A DNA stretch of 64,000 nt, from contig JABSSW010000005.1 of assembly GCA_018902385.1 (NCBI GenBank), positions 806,001 through 870,000 on the forward strand. Reading direction: 5' to 3'. Positions 1 through 10,363 of this stretch are shown here, piece after piece. Every line of letters begins with the position of its first letter. Position 1 is the first letter of the stretch. Under the pieces are notes generated by a model that worked only from the letters and a program-made list of their open reading frames with translations, was not told where the DNA came from and did no database searches. A program made the translations under genes and the position numbers. The DNA is from Physcia stellaris. Its lineage: Eukaryota > Ascomycota > Lecanoromycetes > Caliciales > Physciaceae.

Positions 1-299
1 GGACCCCGTTGACCAATCTTATCCTCTACGCTTCACCCGACCGCACAACTCTACTTCTTAGTGCATGGAACTGTACTGCAGGGTTTACCGATCAAACTTC
101 AGAGATCGAACTTCTCCAGAAGCCTAATACAACCTTTCTTGCACTGTCAGCGGTGAACGACAAGGACACTGGTGAAGGGAATGTGTACGTTATGTTTGAT
201 TCGGGCAGCGGCCCACAAATCGAAGAGTGGACTATGCCCACACATGCAGGTGATCCATGGGAGACGAGCAGAAACGTCACCGCGGACTTTGCCCTGTAA
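1..299 (+). CDS. 3' end of an unidentified gene (5' part outside window)
   Basis: The frame is open from the first bases of the window and ends at TAA 297-299, leaving about 98 codons with no convincing ATG. The fragment has a sequence like YASPDRTTLLLSAW near its start and VYVMFDSGSGPQIEEWTMP in the middle. Short alternating hydrophobic and polar stretches with regularly placed aromatic residues suggest beta-strands, as in lectin-like beta-propellers of secreted fungal proteins. That is only an impression. The residue pattern looks like real coding sequence, with no internal stop and two N-glycosylation-type sites (NCT, NTT). Function is unknown. Confidence 0.55.
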   Translation, partial: TPLTNLILYASPDRTTLLLSAWNCTAGFTDQTSEIELLQKPNTTFLALSAVNDKDTGEGNVYVMFDSGSGPQIEEWTMPTHAGDPWETSRNVTADFAL

Positions 300-2800
300 T
301 TCTTAGAGAGTGACGTCCCCGCGTCCCATGCACTGATATGGTATTACCGGCTGAGGTCAACCTTTGAACAGGCCAGTGCAGAAAGCTTCCCCCAGAGCGC
401 GTTCTGACGTCGTTCTACTATTCCGGAGATGCCACCTCAGCGCCAGTAGAGGCCCGCGGACATTAAGTCTAAACTACCTCTGGGCGATCTCCAGGGGGTC
501 CTATCATACTGCCACCCTCCCTCAGTGCATGGGTTAACCGGGCAAGCAAACGGAAGCGAGAAGTCTTCAATCCGTCTGTCTCGACCCGCTGTCGAGGCAC
601 AACTCAACCTCACAAACTATCTTAGCTGCTGTAGGATTTACGTTGCGAAATTGTGGGCAACCGTTTCTAAAATCAAGCGACATCAACGACTGCCAAAGTG
701 GAATACCTCGCCACCCTTCGCACACCTACCTCATTTGTCATTTACATCGAATATCTTCACACAGGCACCGAAATCTTCAAAACGGTTCATCCAAGAACGG
801 CGAACAGCCCTCCGCATGTGACACAGCTATACGTAGCTCCGAATCTGGCTGTCGCGGGTTACGGCATGATTGCGAACTTCTTGGAAATTGGAAACCTTTG
901 GTGCGGTGATCCGGTCATGTGGTGTTTCCCGCCGGTGAAACAGGGCGGAGGGTAATGGGCGTCGGCGTCGGCGTCGGCGTCGGAAGGAATGTGTTCTGTG
1001 GTACCTCTGAGAGGAAGTCGGGGTAGATACGGCGTGTGAAGCCTTCGGAGTCACTTGACTCGTGACTCGATGTTTCTTGGTTCTCCCATGTGGAGATGGA
1101 GAAGGACGAGGACTAGAGGGAGGATCGGTGCTGAAGACGGAAAGGACGGCGTGAGGATGTAGAAACTGGAATCCTCGAGACTCGACTGTCGACTGAAGCA
1201 TGGCAGTGTTTTTATCAAGTGTGGACCATCCAGGCTTGGAAAGTACATCACTCTGCTGCATAGCACGGGCAGTACGGTGTTGGCGACCACCCTCCTATCA
1301 CAGCACCATTTCAAGTTACCATCCATCCCGTCCCGCCCGTTTTCCAGCAATAGTCCCCCTTCGACCTCCACCTTTATCAATCTCCCCCCAAACCTCTCCC
1401 CCTCCTCCCCGTCCCGCTCTGCAGTAATAAACCCTTTCATCCACACTTCCCCTCTCTCTTAGCCAACCGAATCATCGACGGCGCTCATCCACCATACCTA
1501 ATTGCTCTCTGTAATTTTTTGTTGCTCTTTCGTTTTCTCTTTAAGGTTTTGCGTAATCATATGCTTTTCGTGAACAATTCCTTGCAAAACTCAAGCCAAG
1601 CAAAGCCCCGATCAGCATCTGATTCCAGGGCTTCGGTGATCGGGGGAGTGGGCGCTAGGGTATATATCTCTGCCTTGTTCGATGAGGAGATGATGGGGGT
1701 TTGTGAGGGCAAGGGCAAGAAATATATGACCATTATATTCTCTGGATTAGCGAATCGGAGATTGTCAAGTGACAAATTCTGGAGGATGGGATTTCTGGGT
1801 ACATGTATTTGGGTTGCGGGGTTGTTGGGGGTGGAGATACTGTGTTTTGTAAAGATCGTGAATGACTGATATAACAATTCAATTGAATGATTCGATTGGG
1901 ATAATTAAGCTATCAAATGCTTTTTGAACGTTCTGTGAGAGGTATTTTCTTTTGGGGATCTCGTGACGATATTCCCAGGAATCGCGAGCATATCTTCAAC
2001 TGGGAAATAGAATTATAACTACTATCACAGTCTGAGCACCCCGTAAAGTACCTCCACTCAACATCAATACCATTGCCATCGCATCTTTCAGCATCCAATT
2101 CAAAACAATCATCATCGAAATCACCGACCAAGTATCAAGCCAACGACCATCTCCCCTTCCAACTTCCAAAACGATCTAGATTCACATCTTTCCTCGTGCC
2201 GATCACAGCAACAATCACGAATTCTGGGGGAAAGAGGGATGAGGTGGAAGTAAGCCGTCGATTTGAAGCTATGTTCTTGATTTTATACTTTTGATCTTCT
2301 ATTTTCAATTTGGGAGCGATGGTTGGATGGGTGGATTGAGGTGTTAGGATGGGAGATGGGTATGTATATGGTGGACGGAGATGGAGGTTGCGGGACTGAG
2401 AAACAGGAGCAGAGGGAGGAGAGGGAAGAAAAGCCGACAAGATGTGTAAATTTGCTGAAGACTTCATGGATAATAGCCACCTGAGTGAGCAGGATCTAGA
2501 GTTCCTACCTTTTGGCCTTTCTAGCTCTTTAGGTCTTACTTACTTTATGGAAGGGCCCAATTGGCTAGTAGTTGAGTTCGCATCTCGGGTCTCTCTCGGT
2601 GGTGGGGGTTAGGAAGGAGGAAGAATGAGTAGAAATCTCGGACCAAGTGACATCGACCCTCGTGACAATTCTTAGCAACTAGGAGTCAGCCTCCTCTTGA
2701 ACAAGGGTCATATGGCCTAGCACCTCCCCGACGCGCTCTCGCCCCTACTGCCAACGATCCTAACTCTCCACCTTACACCGCGCCGTAGCTCACCCCTCCG
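300..2800. other. Intergenic region without a supportable gene
   Basis: Only short overlapping open frames on both strands are present, and none has a recognisable domain or convincing codon pattern. A GGCGTC hexamer repeated about four times lies at 958-983 and forces an Arg-rich run in a minus-strand frame. Strongly pyrimidine-rich tracts occur at about 1290-1460. An unannotated short gene cannot be excluded; the 116-codon plus frame at 1519-1869 is the longest, and I do not trust it. Confidence 0.5.
958..983. repeat. GGCGTC hexanucleotide microsatellite
   Basis: Four perfect GGCGTC units plus a partial one lie in non-coding sequence. A simple repeat with no visible function. Confidence 0.85.
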
Positions 2801-3945
2801 TCAAGCCCTCCTCACTGCAGCCCGATCCACGCGCCTGCCTCCCACCTCCCGAGGCCTCACCTCCCACGCACTCCCCTTAATCTTCGCAACCCGCCCAGCA
2901 CTTCCCCCACCCTCACGATAATTCAACACCGGCACCGGCTCAGGGCAAGTCGCATTGGCAAAGATCCAAGGATTCGGAACCCACGGGTCCGCCGCAAAGG
3001 GTAGGAACAGAAGCCCAGACCAATCCTCCACCAGCGAGCCATTCGGCATCCCAACCCTCAATCTGAACTCCCCATCGCGGCCCGCATTCGCCCACAGCGT
3101 TGCTAAAGGCATCAGATCCCCTTCTACCAGGGAAACGCTGCCCAGATCGGCGTCGCCGGCCGCGGAAGTGCGTTGTGCGCCTGTGCTGCCGTTCCAGGGA
3201 TCGAAGGCGATGTCGCCGAGCCAGAAGTAGCCGAAGTCGTTGATGGTCGCGGTGAAATTGTAGAGGCCTGTGGCGGGGACGAGGAAGTAGCCTTGGGTGA
3301 GGATGGCGGTTTCGGACAGGGAGGTCGGGTAGCTTGCGTTGAAGCCTGGGAGCCAGCCGTTGGGGGAGGGCCGGCCGTCGGTGTAGGCGATTGTGGAGAA
3401 GGAGGGCGTGGGACTGATGCCGCAGGTTAGGAAGGGGAAGGTGGGTGCTGGGTCGTGGAAGCGGAAGACGTTGCGCAGGAAGTCGGTGGTGTAGTTTGTG
3501 GGGTCTTCGCGCTCGTTGAAGGGGTTGTGGTAGGCTGTGTAGGCTAGGCCGTGCTTGACGGGGAGGTTTACTGGTGTAGTTTTAGCAGATGTTGTGTTTG
3601 GGTTGCTTGCATTGCTTGAGCCGATGGTGAGGTTTGCTGTGACGTTGAGAGATGGGCTGATGGAGACATTCGACGATGGTGTGCTGGCGATGCCTACTCC
3701 ACTAGGGAACGCAATGCCTGTCGATGAATTGGACCATATTGGAAGATCTGGACTGGGGTTGTTGTCGTCGGGATTGTTAATCCGAGGGAGCCGGACCATG
3801 TCGAATTATCGAGAATTAAGCTGGAGATAGGGAATAGTGTTGGCGTACTCGGAAGACTTGTTATGTTACTCGAGGTGGGTAGGACGGTTGCGTTGTTCAG
3901 TAGTATAGAAGGTGTGGGAGCAAGAGAACTGGGTTTCGCCCCCAT
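2801..3945 (-). CDS. GLEYA-domain adhesin-like protein (possible short intron or frameshift near the N-terminus)
   Basis: The main frame (3799 down to the stop at 2801, 332 codons) carries a GLEYA/PA14-like carbohydrate-binding domain at roughly residues 84-270. It starts with GLAYTAYHNPF, has an early cysteine (FLTCG), and continues through TGLYNFTATINDFGYFWLGD and a late Trp (EDWSG). Such domains form the ligand-binding heads of fungal cell-wall adhesins. A second Ser/Thr/Asn-rich frame (3945 down to 3694, starting MGAKPSS) overlaps the first and probably encodes the true N-terminus. A 41-bp intron from the GT at about 3791 to CCCCAG, with a TTAAC branch-like site, would fuse the two as ...NST-CPDLPIW. 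Its donor (GTCCGG) is poor, so a frameshift is an alternative. No signal peptide is visible, so an upstream exon may be missing. There are many N-glycosylation motifs and no visible GPI-anchor tail. Confidence 0.65.
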
Positions 3946-5082
3946 GATTAGCTTGACAGTGGATTAGTGGGATATGACACGGCGAGCAAGGCTACTTTAA
4001 TATCCTCGGTCCGACTACATTCCCATAGCACGTGGAGGAATGTGGTTATGAACGTCACGATTCCTCCTTGAAAGAGACTCTTGGCATATATTTCATACAA
4101 AGAAATCTGCTTTTATCGAGGCTGTTTATTCATGAAAAATCGCTGAAATCGACGAGTAAGGAACATTAACGCCCATCAAGAATATTGGAGGGTTACGAAG
4201 AGAGAGCGAGAGGGAGTAGATAAAGAAGCGGAAACGATGGGCATAGCCATACGCGTAAATGAATCTAAAATGCGAGCAATACTCCCACATCATCGAAGTT
4301 CATAATTCTGCCGGAGTCTCAAAAGTTCTCAGTGAAAAGCCCGAGCTTTCGACTTGGGCATTTCATTTGGGACGAACGGAACCTGAGCATCAACAGGGAC
4401 AGCGCAGAGCTAATCAGGTGCGCGTGCCTTCTCCTCGTACGCCTACAAGTTTATCAACACTGCAACAGTGCATGAACTAGTAACGCGCCTTCGTTGGGGG
4501 CCGTCTGGGGAAGGGTCCCACTTTGAAAAGTAGGTTTGCAAAGGACCTTCAACCTTGGGCTCTCCCAGAAAATGTGCCTGATCAGTATGTAGATTAAACA
4601 TGAACGAGTATTGGTATGAGGTTATCATCTCTGCCCGGGAAATGAGGCAAACCCTCCATTGGTCGTCATTAGCGAAGTCCGCGGCTACTTTAGCCAACCA
4701 GATGAAGGTAGGAAATTTGATGTTGCATTGGACTCTTCTAGGGGCCGTTTCAAATGCAAGGAAGGCTTGATAGCCTTGATGCTAATCGACATGCAGGTAC
4801 CCTTCGCAATCTCATCATCAATTCGCCCAACCGCGATGACCTGAGTAGAAACGTGCATGGTGGTGCTGCTGTCAATCATATGGGGCGAAGACGCACCATG
4901 ACTCTCCCGTTGATAACTGGCGAAGGTGGGGGGCTGCTATTCTCCATAGTCATCTTACTTATGAATTGACCTGCTCTCGTATCCAGTCCGATTTCGATTC
5001 TACCTTGACTCCCATTGTTCCTTTCTTCGAACCAGCATCCGTAAGGATCAGCCCAGAGCAACGGTAATTAACCTCTAACATT
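3946..5082. other. Intergenic spacer between divergent genes
   Basis: This separates the minus-strand GLEYA gene from the plus-strand GH25 gene, so it should contain both promoters. I see only short frames of 60-85 codons with no domain and no clear repeat. Confidence 0.5.
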
Positions 5083-6033
5083 ATGCACCTTCCACATATC
5101 CTATCGTGCTTGGTTGCAGCCAGCACTGCGCTCGCGAGCACCATTCCATCTGAGCTCGTCAAACGTGCAGATATCAAAGGTTTCGATATCTCAGCGGCCC
5201 AATCGAGCAGCTTCTGGTCGTGTACTTATAAGGCTGGATACCGCAAACCAGTTATTCGCGGCTATCGACAAGCTTGTGGCACCGTGCGTGATTCTCTCTG
5301 GGACAGCATCCTCGATCGCGTACTGATCCTTAGCTGCAGGGAGGTTCAGTTGACCCCAACTTCTTGCCATCATACAATGCAGCCAGGAAAGCTGGGTACG
5401 TCTGAAAGCCTGAAATCCAAGCTCTTGGACTGATTCTGGATAGTTACACCAATATCGATGCATACATGTTCCCATGTACCGGCAGCCAGCCCACAGGGGT
5501 AGCGTGTAAATCGATCAAGAAGCAGCTTGACGAATTTCTGGACTATATTGCAAAGCACAAGATCATCGTCCAACGCCTCTGGTTCGATGTAGAGCCGGGC
5601 TCTGGCGAATGTAATTCTTGGCAGGAAAGTAAGGCGAATAACCTCGCGCTTGCAAAGGACTGGGTGAAAGCTTTGAAAGGCTCCGGCTTGAAATGGGGAA
5701 TCTATGGCAATGGGTAAGTCCAGAGTCCAACGCTGCGGATCGTATTAACGTAGGTTAGCAATCAATGGACTGCAATGTTCCCAAGCCGCTCGTCAAACAT
5801 TGGTAATGATCTCCCACTTTGGGCCGTTCAGTTTGATTCCAAGCCCGGAGTTTCGACCGTTGATACCTTCATGGGAGGATGGAAGACCGCGTATGCAAAG
5901 CAATATAAGCTAGGTGAGTTTGTTTCCAACACAATCTTTGGGTGCAAAATTTTGCTAACCAGCTCTCTTACATGTAGGCACCAGTGCAGGCAAATGTGGT
6001 GGGTCGCTCGACTTGGACTCTTTCAGCCATTGA
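5083..6033 (+). CDS. Secreted GH25 (Chalaropsis-type) lysozyme-like muramidase
   Basis: Predicted exons are 5083-5283, 5340-5395, 5444-5713, 5759-5913 and 5978-6033, giving 245 residues. The introns (56, 48, 45 and 64 bp) all begin GT and end AG and keep frame. Residues 1-19 form a signal peptide, followed by a possible Kex2-like site (VKR, 26-28). The GH25 barrel starts with KGFDIS (Asp35) and carries the strand-end motif LWFDVEP with Asp134 and Glu136, the usual DxE catalytic pair. It ends with LPLWAVQFDSKPG and a terminal GKCGGSLDLDSFS. The family hydrolyses beta-1,4 bonds in peptidoglycan, which for a secreted fungal enzyme suggests action on bacteria. The length is normal for single-domain fungal GH25 proteins, and there is no wall-binding module. 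An alternative plus frame at 5984-6256 is a shadow of the last exon. Confidence 0.93.
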
Positions 6034-6424
6034 GATGGGCAATGGCTTCTGTCTGGGGCGAAGACAAACGAGCAAACATTTCTCAGGTTTCTGGTCCTTG
6101 CGGTATGCCGCGGATTTTGCGGCGTACGCTTTCGCCGCGATAGCAGACCCGTACCCTGATTGTGTTGATACACTTAGCCTGAATGTTTCTAAGTCGCTGT
6201 ATTCGGGGATCTCAACGACGGCGACGAAGTGCAGTTTATTCTACGATTCCAATTAGCACAATGTAGTACTTCCAGCTGTGCGCACCGATGACTGTTGCTT
6301 ACTCGATGCGATGAGGCTATTTTGGTCGAAGAGAATTACGCGTGATGCGCACCGCTGCGGAAACGCGGCTTAAGATCTGGAAACGGGCAGACACAAGCTT
6401 CTTCATCCAAAGTATCTCAAAGAT
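6034..6424. other. Spacer between GH25 gene and secreted unknown gene
   Basis: 3' flank of the GH25 gene and promoter of the next plus-strand gene. No gene or repeat is visible. Confidence 0.5.
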
Positions 6425-7090
6425 ATGTATCATTCTCGGCTCGTTGCTGCGTTTGTAACCTGCTTGTTTGCGTTTTCATATTTGATAGTTGCAACTCCCA
6501 TACAATCCGCCTCCTCGGAAGTACATGAGCCCGGCAAAGGTAGTTCAATCGCTGCTCCACAGACACTCAACCGCCGGATCAGACCAGAGGTAGCTCACAG
6601 AGCAGATACCAACAACTCTCACACGGGATCCGGTCCATCATCCACAGATCTCTCAACCCGGCTCCGTTACTGGACTGTGCAATGGACCATTAGCGACACG
6701 TTATCCCTGACGATTAACATTGGCGCATGGGACCTGATGCCCGAGAAAATCCTGCACACCCTCGAAGTAGCTCAGATCGCCGTAGGGAAAAGACCAGCTC
6801 AGACGTTGCTAGAAAAGGAATTTACTGTAGGGACAGGCAGTCGGATCAACCGGATGATTTTCGAGATCCGTCCTGGCTATATCTACAAACGCCTCACGTG
6901 GGCAGACGTAGGTGATGTACTTGGCGAAAACGGGTTACCTAAGTTCTTCGAGGTAAAGCAGGAATGGCATAGCGCATATTTCGATGTAGTTGACAGCAGG
7001 AGAGGCAAGTTGGGATATGGAGCGATCAGGAAGTGGTATATGCTTGAGTCAGGTGGTGGTAAAAATAGTACAAGGCTGGAGAGAGTGTGA
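6425..7090 (+). CDS. Secreted protein of unknown function
   Basis: A single-exon frame of 221 codons. Residues 1-24 form a hydrophobic signal peptide (core about residues 6-23, AAFVTCLFAFSYLIVATPI). A Ser/Pro-rich low-complexity linker follows to about residue 75. A compact region of about 140 residues comes next, containing RYWTVQWTISDTLSLTINIGAW, an EIRPG turn and a conserved-looking C-terminal KLGYGAIRKWYML. The second half has the aromatic-rich beta pattern of a small secreted fungal domain, but I recognise no family. The only cysteine is in the signal peptide, so it is not a disulfide-rich effector. It lies 391 bp after the GH25 stop on the same strand. Confidence 0.7.
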   Translation: MYHSRLVAAFVTCLFAFSYLIVATPIQSASSEVHEPGKGSSIAAPQTLNRRIRPEVAHRADTNNSHTGSGPSSTDLSTRLRYWTVQWTISDTLSLTINIGAWDLMPEKILHTLEVAQIAVGKRPAQTLLEKEFTVGTGSRINRMIFEIRPGYIYKRLTWADVGDVLGENGLPKFFEVKQEWHSAYFDVVDSRRGKLGYGAIRKWYMLESGGGKNSTRLERV

Positions 7091-7529
7091 TTCGATTCCA
7101 ACAAGGCATCCTAGTGGAGACAGTGTGGTCGTTATGGCAAAGGTGAAGTGGAATCCTAGTGTAGTGGACAATGGGTGACTGGCTCAAATGCAAAGATAGC
7201 TTTGTCGTCAGGTAGTCGTTGAATAGATGATTTCGCAACTCTAGTTCTACCCTAAAGAGAGTTTTGTCGCTAGATGTACAACATCAATACCTATTGCTGG
7301 TGGTGGTGAAGGAGAAGGCACCCTCGGCAACAAGAATTGGTGAATGCCAAGTCTTGGCATTTGTTCATCAATTCTCCGTTTGCTGGCTCTGGACACCTAT
7401 CGACCACCAGCAGTGTCATCCAAAATACTCATCCAAAATACCAACACCGACGGACATCAGACACCTTACCAATCTTGCACCCTTTGCTTGTTTCCCTTCG
7501 ACCCACTTACCTTCTCTACCGTCGCCGCC
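7091..7529. other. Spacer upstream of PHO88
   Basis: Contains the 3' flank of the secreted gene and the promoter and leader of PHO88. The plus frames at 7264-7605 have no domain and overlap the PHO88 start in another frame, so they are shadows. Confidence 0.5.
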
Positions 7530-8231
7530 ATGGTGTCCCCACAGATGTATGTTCAAATCGAAACTCATCCAGGCGATGAACTCGCCGGAATCTATGCCTG
7601 ACTGACCACATTCTGCAGCACCAATCTGGTGATCATTCTCGGAATGATGCAAGTGTCCAAAAAGATACCCTTCGACGATCCTCAAGTCTTGATGGGCGTC
7701 CGCGCACTCTACGTCGTGTCCAACCTGTTAATACTGGGCGTCTACTTCTACATACAGATGAAAATCAACTCCAAGAAAGGTACGAAGCCGACATGAAGCG
7801 CGAGTATCTGCGGACAGCCCTGACTTATGTCTACAGATTTGACAACGCTCAAGTATGTGGAGCCCGCGCCCATGGGATCCTCGGAAGAGCCAAAGCTCAT
7901 CACCACAACCATTCACTCCTACGATATACAACAGCTACGTGGCATGTTCAAGTCGCAGTTGATGGGCGTGGGCATGATGTGTGTCATGCATCTGTACTTC
8001 AAGTACACCAACCCCCTTCTGATCCAGTCCATCATCCCGCTTAAGGGCGCGTTCGAGGGCAACCTGGCCAAGATACACCTCTTGGGTCAGCCAGCTATTG
8101 GAGACTTGAAGAGGCCATGGAAGGCGGCTGGTGGCTTCATGGGTATGGGTGGTGCCAATGATCCCAAGGCGGACAAGAAGAGCATTGAACAGGCTGAACG
8201 GGCTGGCAGCGGAGGCGTCAAGGAGGAATAA
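7530..8231 (+). CDS. PHO88: Pho88/Snd3, ER membrane protein of the SND targeting pathway
   Basis: Exons 7530-7546, 7619-7779 and 7837-8231 give 190 residues, close to the roughly 190 of yeast Pho88. The first exon encodes only MVSPQ plus two bases; its ATG lies in a good context (GCCGCCATGG). Introns are 72 and 57 bp. An N-terminal membrane helix (TNLVIILGMMQVSKK) is followed by a second (ALYVVSNLLILGVYFYIQ). The family core contains LKYVEP, TIHSYDIQQLRGMFKSQLMGVGMMCVMHLYFKY and NPLLIQSIIPLK. A Gly/Lys-rich cytosolic tail ends the protein. Pho88 was first linked to phosphate uptake and is now known as Snd3, a subunit of the SRP-independent route that delivers proteins to the ER. Confidence 0.97.
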
Positions 8232-8619
8232 AATGGTCATTTTCGCAACGTACACCTTCTATCTAGGGTTGTAATAGACATAAATCTGAGGTAGACTACA
8301 ACAAGCTGCTGCAATCATCTACATTCGGATTGATATCAAATATGGCCAAGACTTCTAGATAATAATGGATCTGGTACCGAGAATTTATCGCATCAGTCTC
8401 ATTGTAATAATCTGCTATTGTCCTGTTGTTTGGGGGGGCAAGAATCGATGTTGATTTGGATCCGCATCTTATTAGCCCGCATAGCATCTTCATTCATCAC
8501 CACTCAGCACGTCCTATCACGCTACTCGACGCTCACCTGTAACAAGAAGTCATAGTGATCCTGCGTCGAGTACTGCTCAACCCTCTGCTGCGCGCCCTGT
8601 CCACCGCTACCTGTTCACA
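8232..8619. other. Spacer between PHO88 and RAD14
   Basis: Contains the 3' flank of PHO88 and the promoter of RAD14. No gene, repeat or RNA is visible. Confidence 0.5.
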
Positions 8620-9802
8620 ATGGACGGTAGACCATCGACGCCGCCACCTCAGGCAGCAGCGCCGAACAACGGGTTCACATCCAAATCACCTCTGACACCC
8701 GAGCAAGTCAAAAAGATAGTAGGTATGGTATCGACTTAGCCCCTACAAGCATAGCTAATCACTGCGATAGGAGATTAGCCGTCTCAAAGCGAAAGCTCTC
8801 CGCACCCAGCGCGAGGAAGAAAATCGCAAGCAGAACAATGCACCTTCACTCTCACGATCCACAAGCAATCTAGCTGCCGGTCAGAAACGCCCGTATGCCT
8901 CAATATCTACATCAGACGTGCCGGCAACCTCACGAGATGCGCGAAATCCAGAAGTCACCAAGCAGGGTCCTTTCCGACCGCTGGACGACATCAAGCCTGC
9001 GCGCAACTTCAAGAATTACGTCGAGTATGACTTCAGCAAGATGACCGACACCAAGGGTGGCTTCTTGACTGCCGAAGATGATCCGCATAATAGGCAATTA
9101 CATGCGCCGAATCAAGACGAGAAGCCGGCGCATATGACGTTGAAGGAGTGGGAGAAGCATCAACTACTGCGGTCGCTGCGGAATCAGAAGGCTGGTCCAT
9201 ACGAGCCCGGTATTAATCCTGTGAAGAAGGAAGAGAACAAAGTATGCAGGGAATGCGGCAGCCTCGAGATCGATTGGAAGTGGGAAGAGTGCTTTCACTG
9301 CGCGGTCTGCAACGCTTGCAAGGAGAAGCTCCCGGAAAAATACAGCATGCTCACCAAGACGGAGGCGAAGGAAGACTATCTCCTGACAGACTCGGAACTG
9401 AAGGATGAAGAGCTGTTGCCCCATCTGGAGAGACCTAATCCGCATAAGGCGACTTTTCATAATATGAGGCTATATCTACGGTTTCAAATCGAAGAGTATG
9501 CATTCTCGAAGAAATGGGGGTCGGCCGAGGCGTTGGATGAAGAATTCGTGAAGAGGGAAGGCGAGAAGAAGAAGAGGAAGGAGGAAAAATTCAAGTCGAA
9601 GCTGCAGGAGCTGAAGAAGCGGACTAGGACCGAGGCATACAGGAGGGAGAGGGCTGGGGGAGGCGGTGGAGATTTTGGCGATAGGATCGATCGAAGTGGG
9701 AAGCATACGCATACTTGGGGTCGGCCGGTAGAGAATGCAGATGGCATTGGGGTGAAGACTTGCGTTGAGTGTGGGATGGAGCTGGAAGAGCTGGAGTTGT
9801 AG
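8620..9802 (+). CDS. RAD14: Rad14/XPA nucleotide-excision-repair damage-recognition protein
   Basis: Exons 8620-8718 and 8771-9802 (52-bp intron) give 376 residues. The N-terminal third is basic and low in complexity, with the motif TPEQVKKIEISRLKAKALRTQRE that starts many XPA proteins. The zinc finger is intact with XPA spacing: Cys192, Cys195, Cys213 and Cys216 (C-X2-C-X17-C-X2-C). It is followed by the DNA-binding region YSMLTKTEAKEDYLL, NPHKATFHNMRLYLRFQIEEYAFSKWG-like sequence and a long basic helix (KKKRKEEKFKSKLQELKKRTR). The C-terminus has the second family motif KTCVECGMELEELEL. XPA/Rad14 binds kinked damaged DNA in the nucleus and helps assemble TFIIH and the ERCC1-XPF-type nuclease. 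It is longer than human XPA mainly at the N-terminus. Confidence 0.97.
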
Positions 9803-10363
9803 TAATCAAGTGATTTAACCTTGACCCATTCGCTCTGGCCTTGACTTTGATATCTCCCTGTCTCCAATTCAATTTTTTGCATCGTGCCCTGCGAGTCGAT
9901 TGACACTTTGGCCACTGAGTGATCAAGTGATTAGTTCCATATGCGCGTTGTGCAGCTTTTTCACGTGGCTCGAAGAGGACTAGCCTGTAATGCTAGCGTG
10001 GAGCCCTCGAAAAGTGTTCCAGTGCCGACCTCCAGATGGAGTCGCTGCGATGCTCCTGCCCTGAAAGATAATAGGAACTTCTTCCAATTCTCTGAAATAC
10101 CACATAATCGCTCTCCAATTACTGAGAGTGAAGCTTGCCCATCGGAGATCAAGCAAACATTGACACCCTCCTTGACCTCTGACCAATTCCCCACATCAGC
10201 TCCTCTGGACCAAAGCTCGACCTACGCAAAACCCGGAAGCTGTTCTTACACCAACTCCACGTTCGCGGCATTACCCTTGACGCCTCTGACGAATCATCAA
10301 GTTTGAGTCCGCGATACTGGCGCTACCCTTGATTGCGACGATCTGGAGAGGCCAGCGCCGTGA
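9803..10363. other. RAD14-striatin intergenic region
   Basis: Holds the 3' flank of RAD14 and the promoter and leader of striatin. A 121-codon plus frame (9941-10306) has no domain and poor coding character, so I did not call it. Confidence 0.5.

Noticed and set aside
525-955. Overlapping plus frames of 85-98 codons as a gene
   Set aside because: No domain, no splice support, three mutually overlapping frames with no coding bias toward any.
827-1446. Minus frames with an Arg-rich run as a protein
   Set aside because: The Arg run is produced by the GGCGTC hexamer repeat and the rest by pyrimidine-rich sequence.
5984-6256. Separate 90-codon gene after GH25
   Set aside because: It starts inside the last GH25 exon in another frame and has no recognisable features.
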